From Myxococcales bacterium (lineage in GTDB: Bacteria > Myxococcota_A > Polyangia > Polyangiales > Houyiibacteriaceae), in NCBI GenBank assembly GCA_029863605.1, contig JAOTVB010000004.1, positions 1-64,000 on the forward strand: DNA of 64,000 bases, read 5' to 3'. The notes under the pieces were generated by a model. That model worked only from the letters and a program-made list of their open reading frames with translations, made no database searches and was not told where the DNA came from. Of this stretch, positions 44,898-52,952 are shown piece by piece (the stretch's first letter is position 1; every line of letters starts with the position of its first letter). The translations under genes and the position numbers were made by a program.

Positions 44898-45572
44898 ATG
44901 AAGGTCCTCATGGTCATTCTCGCGAGTTACGCTTCGGCGGGCCTCACGATCGGTCTTTTGCTCTACGCATATCGCTCGAAGCGCGCGCAAGAGTTCCTGA
45001 TCAGCGACGATCCGCACCGATCGGCGACCAATCGTGAGCTCGGTTGGAGAGTCGTCTTGAACTCCACGGTATCGATCACGCTCATTTTCGCGGTGATGTA
45101 CGGCCTAGGCGACTACCTCTATTACGACCATGCAATCCCCGCTTGGCGCTTCGTGCTCGAAGCTGTGACCGTCATTTTGCTCTACGACTTCGGCTACTAC
45201 TTCATGCATCGATACCTCTTTCACGAGTGGAAAATCCTGCGCGGGGTCCACTCGGTGCATCATGCGGCCCGCAATCCTCGAGTCATCGACAGTCTGCTCC
45301 TTCATCCGATCGAGACTTTCATGGGGCTCTCGCTGTTCTTCGGATCGGTTGCGCTCGTGGGCGGCGTGCATCTCTACACGCTCGCGGTGCTGTTCATCAC
45401 GTACACCGCCTTCAACATCCTCAACCATGCCGGCGTCGATATTCCGCACTTCCCCGTCAAGGCTTTGGGCATCCTCGCGGCCAAGCACGACCGGCACCAT
45501 CACAGCATGATTTCCGGTAACTATGCGTCGATCACGCCGTTGCCCGACATCATCTTCGGCACCGTGGAGTAG
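44898..45572 (+). CDS. Sterol desaturase / fatty acid hydroxylase superfamily protein (ERG3/ERG25-like)
   Basis: A 224-residue di-iron membrane enzyme with the three histidine boxes HRYLFH (104-109), HSVHH (118-122) and HDRHHH (197-202), plus an extra His in ILNHAG. Four helices are predicted. The superfamily includes sterol C-5 desaturase (ERG3), C-4 methyl oxidase (ERG25) and fatty-acid hydroxylases. It is 27 bases after a ferredoxin reductase and 3 bases before a sterol-4-carboxylate 3-dehydrogenase homologue, so C-5 desaturation or C-4 methyl oxidation of a sterol is the best guess. Sequence alone does not separate these. Confidence 0.88.
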   Translation: MKVLMVILASYASAGLTIGLLLYAYRSKRAQEFLISDDPHRSATNRELGWRVVLNSTVSITLIFAVMYGLGDYLYYDHAIPAWRFVLEAVTVILLYDFGYYFMHRYLFHEWKILRGVHSVHHAARNPRVIDSLLLHPIETFMGLSLFFGSVALVGGVHLYTLAVLFITYTAFNILNHAGVDIPHFPVKALGILAAKHDRHHHSMISGNYASITPLPDIIFGTVE

Positions 45573-45575
45573 GCC

Positions 45576-46595
45576 ATGACGCTCAGCTTGGTCACGGGCG
45601 CCTGCGGGTTCGTCGGCGCCGAGATCGTTCGCGCGCTCAAGGCTCGCGGCGACCAGGTCATCGCGATCGACTTGGCGCAGGAATGTCCAGTGGAGGGGGT
45701 CGAGTACCGACGCATCGACATCACCGACAAGGCCGCTGTCATGACGGCCTGCAAGGGGGTCGACACGATCATCCACAACGCCTCGATCGTCCATACCAAG
45801 CAAAACAAGAAAGATTTGGTGTGGGCGGTGAATCTCGGTGGCACCGAGAACATGCTCGAGGCTGCCCAGCAGCAGGGCGTCAAGCGGTTCGTGTACATCA
45901 GCTCTGGAAGCGTCGTGTACGAAGGGAGGGACATCGAGAATGGCGATGAGAGCTTGCCGTACTCATCGGTCTCCCAAGCGCCCTACGCCGATAGCAAGAT
46001 CGCCGCGGAGAAGTATGTGCTGGCCGAGAACGGAAAGGGCGGGATGGCGACCACCGCGCTCAGGCCCCACGTCGTCTTCGGCCCGGGCGACCGACGTTTC
46101 ATGCCTGCCCTCCTCAAACAAGCGAAATCGGGACGGCTGCGCGTTCAGGTGGGCCGCGGCGTTTGGCTTTCGGACTACACCTACGTGAGTAACCTCATCG
46201 ACGCGGTGATCCTCGCCGACGAAGCGCTGGCGAACGACGGCGCAGGAAGTGTCGCCGCCGGGCAGGCTTACTTCATCACCAATGGCGAGCCGATGCCGTT
46301 TTGGGACTTCGTCCGGAAGGTTGTGGCGCGTCTCGGGTTCCCGCCGATCAAGTATCGCGCACCCAAGTCGTTGGTGTACGCAATCGCTGCAGTGAAAGAG
46401 GGCATCGACACGCTCAAGGGTGGCACATTGAACGCGGAAGACGGTCTCACGCGCTTCGCGATCCGGTACATGTGCACCCACCACTACTTCAGCATCGAAA
46501 AAGCCCGCCGCGATCTCGGCTACAACCCGTCCGTGAGCGTCGACGAAGGCATCGAGCGCACCTGCCAGCACCTAGAAGCCATCGGCGCCGTCTAG
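45576..46595 (+). CDS. Sterol-4-alpha-carboxylate 3-dehydrogenase-like (NSDHL/ERG26-like; SdmB-like)
   Basis: A 339-residue extended SDR of the 3-beta-HSD group: TGACGFVG (7-14), catalytic Tyr127/Lys131 in YADSK, and VFGPGDRRFMPALL. The late segments ITNGEPMPFWDFV and HHYFSIEKARRDLGYNP match NSDHL/ERG26 as I recall it. NSDHL oxidises the 3-hydroxyl of a 4-carboxysterol and releases CO2, the central step of C-4 demethylation; in Methylococcus capsulatus the analogous reductase is SdmB. It is the last gene of the operon with the ferredoxin reductase and the desaturase. Compared with NSDHL it lacks a clear long C-terminal membrane helix. Confidence 0.87.
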   Translation: MTLSLVTGACGFVGAEIVRALKARGDQVIAIDLAQECPVEGVEYRRIDITDKAAVMTACKGVDTIIHNASIVHTKQNKKDLVWAVNLGGTENMLEAAQQQGVKRFVYISSGSVVYEGRDIENGDESLPYSSVSQAPYADSKIAAEKYVLAENGKGGMATTALRPHVVFGPGDRRFMPALLKQAKSGRLRVQVGRGVWLSDYTYVSNLIDAVILADEALANDGAGSVAAGQAYFITNGEPMPFWDFVRKVVARLGFPPIKYRAPKSLVYAIAAVKEGIDTLKGGTLNAEDGLTRFAIRYMCTHHYFSIEKARRDLGYNPSVSVDEGIERTCQHLEAIGAV

Positions 46596-46792
46596 ACCCC
46601 TCGTGGCCATGGGACACCCCGAGGGTTGTTACTGCCCCTTAAAGGTGCACCCATCGGAAAACGTCGACACTTGATTACAACTTAATGCAGCTCTTGGGGT
46701 TATTACTGACCGACATCGATTTTACCGTCGAATGCTCCGAAAACGAGACGTGAGCCCAGAACAAAGGGATAAAGAGCGGGGTTGCCGCTGCG

Positions 46793-46817
46793 CGGCGAGC
46801 TGATAAGTGGCTCGCCG
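46793..46817. repeat. Perfect inverted repeat upstream of pgsB
   Basis: CGGCGAGC (46793-46800) and GCTCGCCG (46810-46817) form an 8-bp stem with loop TGATAAGTG. It lies 34 bases before the pgsB start within a 255-base non-coding interval (46596-46850). There is no following T run, so it is either an RNA hairpin in the leader or a protein-binding palindrome. The same interval contains GGTTGTTACTG (46624-46634) and GGTTATTACTG (46697-46707), an imperfect direct repeat. Confidence 0.55.
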
Positions 46818-46850
46818 TTCGGAGCTTCGGCCGCGACGGGGGACGTCCAC

Positions 46851-48047
46851 GTGACGAAAGAGATTCTCATCATCCTAACGACCTTCGGGTTGCTCGCGCT
46901 CCTCGGCGTGACGGAGTTCATCCTGCATCGCAAGCGTTTGGCCAAGATTCCCATCCGGATCCACGTCAACGGAACCCGCGGGAAGACCAGTGTCACGCGC
47001 CTGATCGCCGCAGGGCTCCGGGAGGCAGGCATTCGATGTGTCGCCAAAACGACGGGAACCGTTCCCCGGTTCATTCTGCCCAACGGGCGCGAAGTGCCGG
47101 TCTATAGGCCAGGCGGCGCCAACATCATCGAACAGAAGCAGGCGGTCACCATGGCGGCGGCTCAGCGGGCCGAAGCTCTCGTGGTCGAGTGCATGGCGCT
47201 TCAACCTCAGCTCCAATGGCTTTCCGAGGCAAAGCTCATTCGAGCGACTCATGGCGTCATCACGAACGCGCGTCCGGATCACCTCGATGTCATGGGCCCC
47301 ACCGAGGAGGATGTCGCTCGCGCCCTAGCCGCGACTGTGCCCTCAGACGGGGTGTTTCTGACGGCAGAAAAGAAGCATCGTTCGTTCTTACAACAGGTCG
47401 CCGAGGACCGTCGCTCGAGATTCCGCGCCGCCCAGGATCTGACCCGTCCGATTACGAACTTCGATATGCAAGCCTTCCCGTATCTCGAGCACGAAGAGAA
47501 CGTCCAGCTCGCCCTGGCCGTCTGCGAGGAGCTGGGGGTAGACGCCGAGACCGCCCTTCGGGGAATGTGGCGTGCCAAGCCCGATCCCGGCGCGATGATC
47601 GAGGCGAGCATCGAGTTTTTCGGTCGGCGGCTCGTATTCGTCAACGGCTTCGCGGCGAACGATCCGATCTCGACCAAGTACATTTGGGAACAGTCACTGG
47701 AGCGCCACCGTGATCTCAAGAGGCGCATCGCCGTGTTCAACTGCCGTGCGGACCGCGCCGACCGATCCGAGCAGCTAGCCGAGTCCTATGCCCACTGGGT
47801 GCAGGCCGACGAAGTGGTGCTGCTCGGCACCGGCCAATACATTTTCGCCCGTGCCGCGGTCAAGAGTGGGCTCGACCCTACCCGACTCGTTTTCGTCGAC
47901 CGGTCTCATCCGGCCGACATTTTTGAGATTCTGCTTGGTCTCGCCGAGTCTTCAGCCCTAGTGATGGGGCTTGGGAACATTGCGGGGCCAGGGTTGGCGC
48001 TAGCAGAATACTTTGCCAACCGAGGGACGGATCATGCCAGAGTTTGA
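46851..48047 (+). CDS. pgsB: PgsB/CapB poly-gamma-glutamate ligase
   Basis: Mur-ligase-type amide ligase that joins glutamates through their gamma-carboxyl using ATP. GTG start at 46851 (MTKEILIIL) after GGGGGA. It has an N-terminal membrane helix, then the P-loop HVNGTRGKTSVTR, the family region GREVPVYRPGGANIIEQ, VVECMALQPQ and NARPDHLDVMGPT. The length of about 398 residues is standard. It starts a three-gene operon with pgsC and a PGA accessory gene through 14-base and 4-base overlaps. Confidence 0.93.
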   Translation: MTKEILIILTTFGLLALLGVTEFILHRKRLAKIPIRIHVNGTRGKTSVTRLIAAGLREAGIRCVAKTTGTVPRFILPNGREVPVYRPGGANIIEQKQAVTMAAAQRAEALVVECMALQPQLQWLSEAKLIRATHGVITNARPDHLDVMGPTEEDVARALAATVPSDGVFLTAEKKHRSFLQQVAEDRRSRFRAAQDLTRPITNFDMQAFPYLEHEENVQLALAVCEELGVDAETALRGMWRAKPDPGAMIEASIEFFGRRLVFVNGFAANDPISTKYIWEQSLERHRDLKRRIAVFNCRADRADRSEQLAESYAHWVQADEVVLLGTGQYIFARAAVKSGLDPTRLVFVDRSHPADIFEILLGLAESSALVMGLGNIAGPGLALAEYFANRGTDHARV

Positions 48048-48492
48048 GTTGCTATCTTTGTCCATCGGGCTCGGCCTTGCGGCGAGTCTTCTCTACGGTG
48101 AGCTCTTTGGGCTTGCAGCGGGCGGCATGGTCGTTCCGGGTTACATCGCGCTCTATGCGAACAAGCCCGTGGATGTTGCCATCACTTTGCTCGCGGCGCT
48201 CGTCACGTTCGGTGTTCTCAAGAGTCTCTCGCAGGTTGCAATCGTCTATGGCCGCCGACGCACCGCGCTGACGATTCTCGTCGGTTACCTGGTCGGCATG
48301 GCCTTTCGGTGGTGGCTCGGAAGTCAAATCACGCCGTTCTCCGAGGGCGCCGTGATCGGCTTCATCATTCCAGGGCTGATCGCGATTTGGTACCAACGCC
48401 AGGGCGTGCTCGAAACGACCTTGAGCCTGGTGACCGCGGCGATCATCGTTAGGATGATCCTCGTCCTATTCATAGGAGACATCACGATATGA
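48034..48492 (+). CDS. pgsC: PgsC/CapC poly-gamma-glutamate synthesis membrane subunit
   Basis: A 152-residue membrane protein with four to five helices and the PgsC motifs GLAAGGMVVPGYIAL, TLLAALVTF and IIPGLIAIWYQRQG. The ATG at 48034 follows GAGGGA inside the end of pgsB. PgsC associates with PgsB to form the membrane synthase and export the polymer. Confidence 0.93.
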   Translation: MPEFELLSLSIGLGLAASLLYGELFGLAAGGMVVPGYIALYANKPVDVAITLLAALVTFGVLKSLSQVAIVYGRRRTALTILVGYLVGMAFRWWLGSQITPFSEGAVIGFIIPGLIAIWYQRQGVLETTLSLVTAAIIVRMILVLFIGDITI

Positions 48493-49796
48493 GGGGGATG
48501 TACTGGAAGCCGGAGGGCGCGTCCCAGGTCCAGCGTGCCCTCGTCGCCGCCTTGGCGATCACCGGCCTCGTTGCTGTCGAGCGCTTTCCGTCGGAAGAGC
48601 GGCAGCCGCACTACGCCGAGAAGCTGCTCGCCGCCCGCAAGGCGCAAGAGGCAATGGACGTCATCCGAGACGCCTCCGAGAAGAGGGGTTTGCGCGAGCA
48701 CGCCAAGACCGACCCCTCAGGATCCCGCTTGATCGGCGAGGTGTTGTCGCCGATCACCAGCGGAAGTGGCAGCCTCGTCTCGAAGCAGACCACCGTGAAC
48801 CCGAATTTCGCCGCGGTCATCGTGCAGTGGGCCAAGGACTTGGGTCTCAAGGGTGGCGATGTCGTTGCGGTTGGGGTGTCCGGGTCATTCCCCGCAATGA
48901 ATATCGCGGTCTACTCCGCGCTCCACGAGCTCGGGCTTGAGCCGATCATCATTTCGAGCACCGCAGCATCGCAGTGGGGCGCCAACAATCCGGGTTTCAC
49001 TTGGCTCGACATGGAGTCTGTGCTCCGGAAGAAAGACGTCTTCCCCTACAAATCGATGGCAGCGTCGGTGGGCGGTGTCGGTGACGAGGCGATCGGCATC
49101 ACCGAGCGCGGCCGAAAAATGCTCACGCGCGCGATCGAGCGAAACGAAATCCCGGGTATCGGAGTGGTCCAGCCGGAAGAAAAAAAGCCTGGCGCCGAGT
49201 CTGCAGAAGAACCGCCTCCCGAGCTCGCTCCCATCGACCAGAACAGGGTCCGGGAGCGCATGCGGGTCTACTACGAGAACGCTGGAGATCGTCCGATTCG
49301 CGCCTACGTCAACGTTGGCGGCGGCACCGTTTCCGTCGGCACCAAAGTTGGCAAACGGAAGTTTTTGCCCGGGGTCAATCGTCGGCCGCCCAAGGGGATC
49401 GACGAGATGCCGCCTTCGGTGCTCGGGGCATTTCTGCAAACCGGGGTGCCGGCGATTCACGTAACCCGCATCATCGATCTGGCAGAGGAGTACGGCCTCG
49501 AGATCGCACCGCGGCGTATGCCCGAAGTCGGCCAAGGCGACGTCTTCCAGAAGCGCCAGCCCAATCGTTGGTTGGCCGGGATCGTGCTCGTGCTGATCTT
49601 GCTGTCGGTGTTCGTGATCGCGCGTGCCCCTTGGGGAACACGCATGCTTCGAACCACGATCCCACCCGAGAGCATCGTACCGCCTGCGCCGCGTCCGGTA
49701 ACAGGCATCGCAGCGAGGGCCGAGGAGGGCGACGGCAATGGCGCCAACCCGTCTAAGTCCCCGTCTCAGCCTCCATCTCAGCGCCCGCCAGTTTGA
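48489..49796 (+). CDS. Poly-gamma-glutamate system protein
   Basis: A 435-residue protein coupled to pgsC (ATGA). It has an N-terminal membrane helix, a conserved lumenal region (SPITSGSGSLVSKQTTVNPNFAAV, VSGSFPAMNIAVYSAL, ISSTAASQWGANNP, NVGGGTVSVG), a second membrane helix near residue 370 and a Pro/Ser-rich tail. It fits the family annotated 'poly-gamma-glutamate system protein', found beside pgsBC in Leptospira-like and deltaproteobacterial loci, where it may replace PgsA. The exact activity is not established. It overlaps the convergent glycosyltransferase by 19 bases. Confidence 0.85.
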   Translation: MRGMYWKPEGASQVQRALVAALAITGLVAVERFPSEERQPHYAEKLLAARKAQEAMDVIRDASEKRGLREHAKTDPSGSRLIGEVLSPITSGSGSLVSKQTTVNPNFAAVIVQWAKDLGLKGGDVVAVGVSGSFPAMNIAVYSALHELGLEPIIISSTAASQWGANNPGFTWLDMESVLRKKDVFPYKSMAASVGGVGDEAIGITERGRKMLTRAIERNEIPGIGVVQPEEKKPGAESAEEPPPELAPIDQNRVRERMRVYYENAGDRPIRAYVNVGGGTVSVGTKVGKRKFLPGVNRRPPKGIDEMPPSVLGAFLQTGVPAIHVTRIIDLAEEYGLEIAPRRMPEVGQGDVFQKRQPNRWLAGIVLVLILLSVFVIARAPWGTRMLRTTIPPESIVPPAPRPVTGIAARAEEGDGNGANPSKSPSQPPSQRPPV

Positions 49797-50566
49797 GTTT
49801 CTTCGAGGACTCGGGCTTCGGGCGGGAGACGTAACATCTGCCAGGCGACCTTGAGAATCTTCGGATCACGCACCAGGTATCGGTAGGCGAGCCTCCGCGG
49901 TTCGCGTGCGAGTCGATACAGCCATTCGAGGCCGGCGTCGGACATCCAGACGGGGGATCGCGAAACGTTGCCTGCGATGAAATCCAATGTCGCTCCGCTT
50001 CCGATGGCGACCGCTGGGGCGATGTCGTTTTTCCATCGGTGCATGAGAAGCTCTTGCTTTGGGCATCCGAGTGCCATCACCACGAGGTCGGGCTTCGCTT
50101 CGCGCACGAGCTGAAGCACTCGATCTCGCTCCTCAGGTTCGGCGTCGAAACCAAATGGGGGGGAAAGCGTCGCTACGATCTGCAAGCTCGGCTCGCGTTT
50201 TCGCAGCACCTGCGCTGCTTTGGCGCCAACACCCTCAGCTGCGCCGAGGAACAAGACGCGCCAACCGTTCTTGGCGGCCATCTCCATGAGTGGCGGGACG
50301 AGGTCGCTTCCGGAAATCTTCTCCGGGAAGGGCTCTCCCATCAGTCTCGATAGCCAAATCAAAGGTTGACCATCCACCAACGACAAGCTTGCGCCTTCGT
50401 AGGCAGCCCGCAGCTCTTCGCTGTGCTCGGCTTGGACGACATGATCGACGTTGGGGGTGACGACGTATCCTCCGCGTCCGCGCGCGATGATCTCGGCCAC
50501 CTTCTCGAGGGCCTCCGAAAACGTCAGCGCATGTCCGTAGATTCGCCCCAGACGTACTCGCTTCAC
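49778..50566 (-). CDS. WecG/TagA/CpsF family glycosyltransferase
   Basis: A 262-residue GT26 glycosyltransferase. The GTG at 50566 is chosen because GGGAG lies upstream and the family normally begins at this point (VKRVRLGRIYGH). Motifs are TPNVDHVV, LVDGQPLIWLSRLMG (catalytic-type Asp), LFLGAAEGVGAKAA and VMALGCPKQE. Enzymes of this family add a UDP-linked sugar to a lipid-linked precursor of surface polysaccharides or teichoic acids. No other polysaccharide genes accompany it. Confidence 0.92.
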   Translation of the reverse strand: MKRVRLGRIYGHALTFSEALEKVAEIIARGRGGYVVTPNVDHVVQAEHSEELRAAYEGASLSLVDGQPLIWLSRLMGEPFPEKISGSDLVPPLMEMAAKNGWRVLFLGAAEGVGAKAAQVLRKREPSLQIVATLSPPFGFDAEPEERDRVLQLVREAKPDLVVMALGCPKQELLMHRWKNDIAPAVAIGSGATLDFIAGNVSRSPVWMSDAGLEWLYRLAREPRRLAYRYLVRDPKILKVAWQMLRLPPEARVLEETQTGGR

Positions 50567-50689
50567 CTGAGCGCTCCCATCTGCACCAGGCCAGTATAGC
50601 GATCCAATCGCTCCGTCGAAACCACACACTGGCTCTGATGCGAGGGGATCTGAGGCGTGCTATCTGACCGTCCCAAGGGGAGGTGCCTG

Positions 50690-51364
50690 ATGCTTCGTTG
50701 CTTGCCACACGCGTTTCTCATTGCCTTTTCGTTCGTTCTTCTCGGCTGCGGTGACAAGGGTGCTCAGACCGAGAGCCTCACCGTCGATTGGGATCAGACC
50801 GTCGATTTCACCCAGTTTCAAACCTTCAGCGTGGTGACCAGGCAGATCATCGAGGGCAATCCTGACCTTTCCCAACCGTTACCTCCCGATGCCGAAGCGG
50901 CGATTGCGCAAATCAATGCGTTGATCGTCGACGCCATGGGCCCAACCGGTCTCGGCTACGAATACATTCCCCCCGACGAGGTGACCCCTGAGAACCAGCC
51001 CGATCTGTGGGCGGGCAATGTCGGCGCAGTCACCGAGGAGCAGGGCGTCGTTTACGACTGCATCGGCGGCTGGTGGTGGGGCTATTGGGGTTGGTATTGG
51101 GACCCGTGCGCTTGGATCGTTCCTCGGATCATCGACTTCGATGTCGGGTCGCTCTTGATCCCGGTTGGATCCTCCGCGACCCAAGAGCCGATTTTTTGGG
51201 GCCTCGCCAGGGGTATCGACTATGTGGGCGCCGACAACGAAGAGCGGATCCGAAACGCCGTGACCGCGATCTTCGCGCAGTGGCCGCCCGACCAAACCGG
51301 GCTCGGCGGGGGCGGCATGGGCGGTATGGGCGGAGCCGGAGGCATGGGCGGGAGCGCGCAGTAA
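50690..51364 (+). CDS. DUF4136-like lipoprotein with Trp-rich motif and Gly/Met tail
   Basis: ATG at 50690 after GGGGAGGT. A lipoprotein signal (VLLGC) leads to a DUF4136-like domain (VDWDQTVDFTQFQTFSV near the start, EERIRNAVTAIFAQWPP near the end). A tryptophan-rich insert GGWWWGYWGWYWDPCAW (about residues 127-143) and a C-terminal GGMGGMGGAGGMGG tail stand out. It is probably an envelope lipoprotein. Function unknown. Confidence 0.82.
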   Translation: MLRCLPHAFLIAFSFVLLGCGDKGAQTESLTVDWDQTVDFTQFQTFSVVTRQIIEGNPDLSQPLPPDAEAAIAQINALIVDAMGPTGLGYEYIPPDEVTPENQPDLWAGNVGAVTEEQGVVYDCIGGWWWGYWGWYWDPCAWIVPRIIDFDVGSLLIPVGSSATQEPIFWGLARGIDYVGADNEERIRNAVTAIFAQWPPDQTGLGGGGMGGMGGAGGMGGSAQ

Positions 51365-51366
51365 CA

Positions 51367-51420
51367 GCTCTGCGTCAACCGGTGACTCGGGCCGGGTCAC
51401 CTACTCCTCGGTAACAGAGC
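51367..51420. terminator. Nested inverted repeats between convergent genes
   Basis: An outer pair GCTCTG (51367-51372)/CAGAGC (51415-51420) encloses an inner pair GGTGAC (51381-51386)/GTCACC (51396-51401) with a 9-base loop. The DNA lies between two converging stop codons. It has no T tract, so if it terminates transcription it does so weakly or in both directions with a factor. GTAACAG also occurs as a direct repeat at 51361 and 51411. Confidence 0.4.
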
Positions 51421-51427
51421 GACTGGG

Positions 51428-52813
51428 TCAGTGTCGGTGGTGGCGGTGACGCTGTCGGGTTGTTGCGCGTCGCATCTTCGTTGGCCTGGTGAGGTTGGCT
51501 TGGCCTCTTCGCGTGAGGGTGGGCGGGAAGACGTATGCCGCTAGGTGGTCGAGCGGGTCTAGGACTTCGCCGTCTTTGAACAGGCCGAAATGCAGGTGAG
51601 CGCCTGAGTCTCGAACCCCGGTTTGGCCCACGACGCCGAGCTGTTGCCCGGTCTCGATCTCTTGCCCGACGTGGACGTCATAGCTCTTGAGGTGCGCGTA
51701 TAGGCTCACGACACCGCCCCCGTGGTCGACCTCGACGAACAAGCCTCTCGGTCCCATGTGGCGGTCGTGGACGAGAAGGGCACCCCAGGGTTCGAGCGCG
51801 ATGTGTGCGCGGCGCTCCCAATCCACGCCCGCGAATCTCACGAAGCCTGACGCTACCGCTCGCACGGGCTCTCCTGTTTCGGAGGCGAAGTCGATGCCGC
51901 GGTGAAGGCGACGGCCATTGTCTCGTGGCTCACCCAGACCGCTCGTCGCGATACGCGGAAAGCCGTCCAGCGGGCTGACGAACGAAATCCCCGAAAGCGT
52001 GCGACTCCTCCGACTCGTCTCGGCGTGACTCTTCAACAACCGCCGGCGTGCGGTCAGGACGCGATCCTCGGGCCCGGTATCACCGACCTTGTCTCCCCAC
52101 ACGAAATGTGAAACGAAATGCCGATGGGGGGCCGAGTCGAAAGCCTGATCGATTTGCGGGCACTGTTGACTGAACACGCTCAAGAACGCGGCAGCGAAGT
52201 AGAGGTTGGCGTTCGGGTCCGCGAGGGCTCTTCGGTTGAACCGGAATGCATCGACGACGAGCTCTTTGCGGTGCCACCCTTCGCGAGCGTACACACCGAA
52301 TCGGTACACGCCGTTACGGACGTGCTCGCGGTGCATCCCCGTATTGATCAGGGTCAGACCTGTTCCGTAGCTGCTGTTCAGTTGCGCAGAGCAGGCGCTC
52401 TGCGTGTACACGAGCGCAGCCATGAGCCACGGGTCGACGCCGAAATCCCGGCTGTAGCGAACGATCGCCCTGGCGTAGACCGCCAAGTCCTCGCTGTTCG
52501 TTTCCGCTGGGCAGAGCTCTGCCATGGCGGCGGCGAGCTCGTCGGGCAATACCGTGGCCGGCGAGGGCGGCTCGTCGGGCCAATGCGAAAGGTCCAGGAG
52601 GCCAACGCCCCGAGGCCTGAGCCCGAGACGCCTCAACTCTTGGGCGTCTAACGACCCGAGTCGTGCGGCAGCCTTTGTTGCAGGGCGATCCGATAGCACG
52701 ACTTCCGTCCGAAGACGGCGGTTCCACGGGGTCTGTTGTGCATGGATCGGCTGAAGGCTGACGATCAGCGCACAGAGAACGACCAAGCTCAGCAAACTAG
52801 CAAAGGGTTTCAC
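51428..52813 (-). CDS. M23 family metallopeptidase with N-terminal transglycosylase-like domain
   Basis: A 461-residue exported protein (GTG start after GGAGTGCC; Sec signal ending IHAQQ). Residues about 95-250 look like a lysozyme/SLT-type domain (RYSRDFGVDPWLMAALVYTQSAC, YGTGLTLIN). The C-terminal half is a LytM/M23 endopeptidase with zinc motifs HRGIDFA (HxxxD) and GAHLHFGL (HxH), and YAHL. It probably cleaves or remodels peptidoglycan cross-links. The C-terminus is very basic and His-rich (RQRHRHHRH). The Glu of SLT catalysis is not obvious, so the N-terminal domain may only bind glycan. Confidence 0.9.
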   Translation of the reverse strand: MKPFASLLSLVVLCALIVSLQPIHAQQTPWNRRLRTEVVLSDRPATKAAARLGSLDAQELRRLGLRPRGVGLLDLSHWPDEPPSPATVLPDELAAAMAELCPAETNSEDLAVYARAIVRYSRDFGVDPWLMAALVYTQSACSAQLNSSYGTGLTLINTGMHREHVRNGVYRFGVYAREGWHRKELVVDAFRFNRRALADPNANLYFAAAFLSVFSQQCPQIDQAFDSAPHRHFVSHFVWGDKVGDTGPEDRVLTARRRLLKSHAETSRRSRTLSGISFVSPLDGFPRIATSGLGEPRDNGRRLHRGIDFASETGEPVRAVASGFVRFAGVDWERRAHIALEPWGALLVHDRHMGPRGLFVEVDHGGGVVSLYAHLKSYDVHVGQEIETGQQLGVVGQTGVRDSGAHLHFGLFKDGEVLDPLDHLAAYVFPPTLTRRGQANLTRPTKMRRATTRQRHRHHRH

Positions 52814-52952
52814 GCGGCACTCCGGGATAAGATACAGAATGCCGCCCCCGGCCGGGCAGAACCAACTTTACGGCCTAACTGTTCAGTTTTTTCGGATCTT
52901 CAAAGGTTTTGCGACCTCGGCGCAGGTCCGCTAGGGTGCCGGTTCAAGCCAT

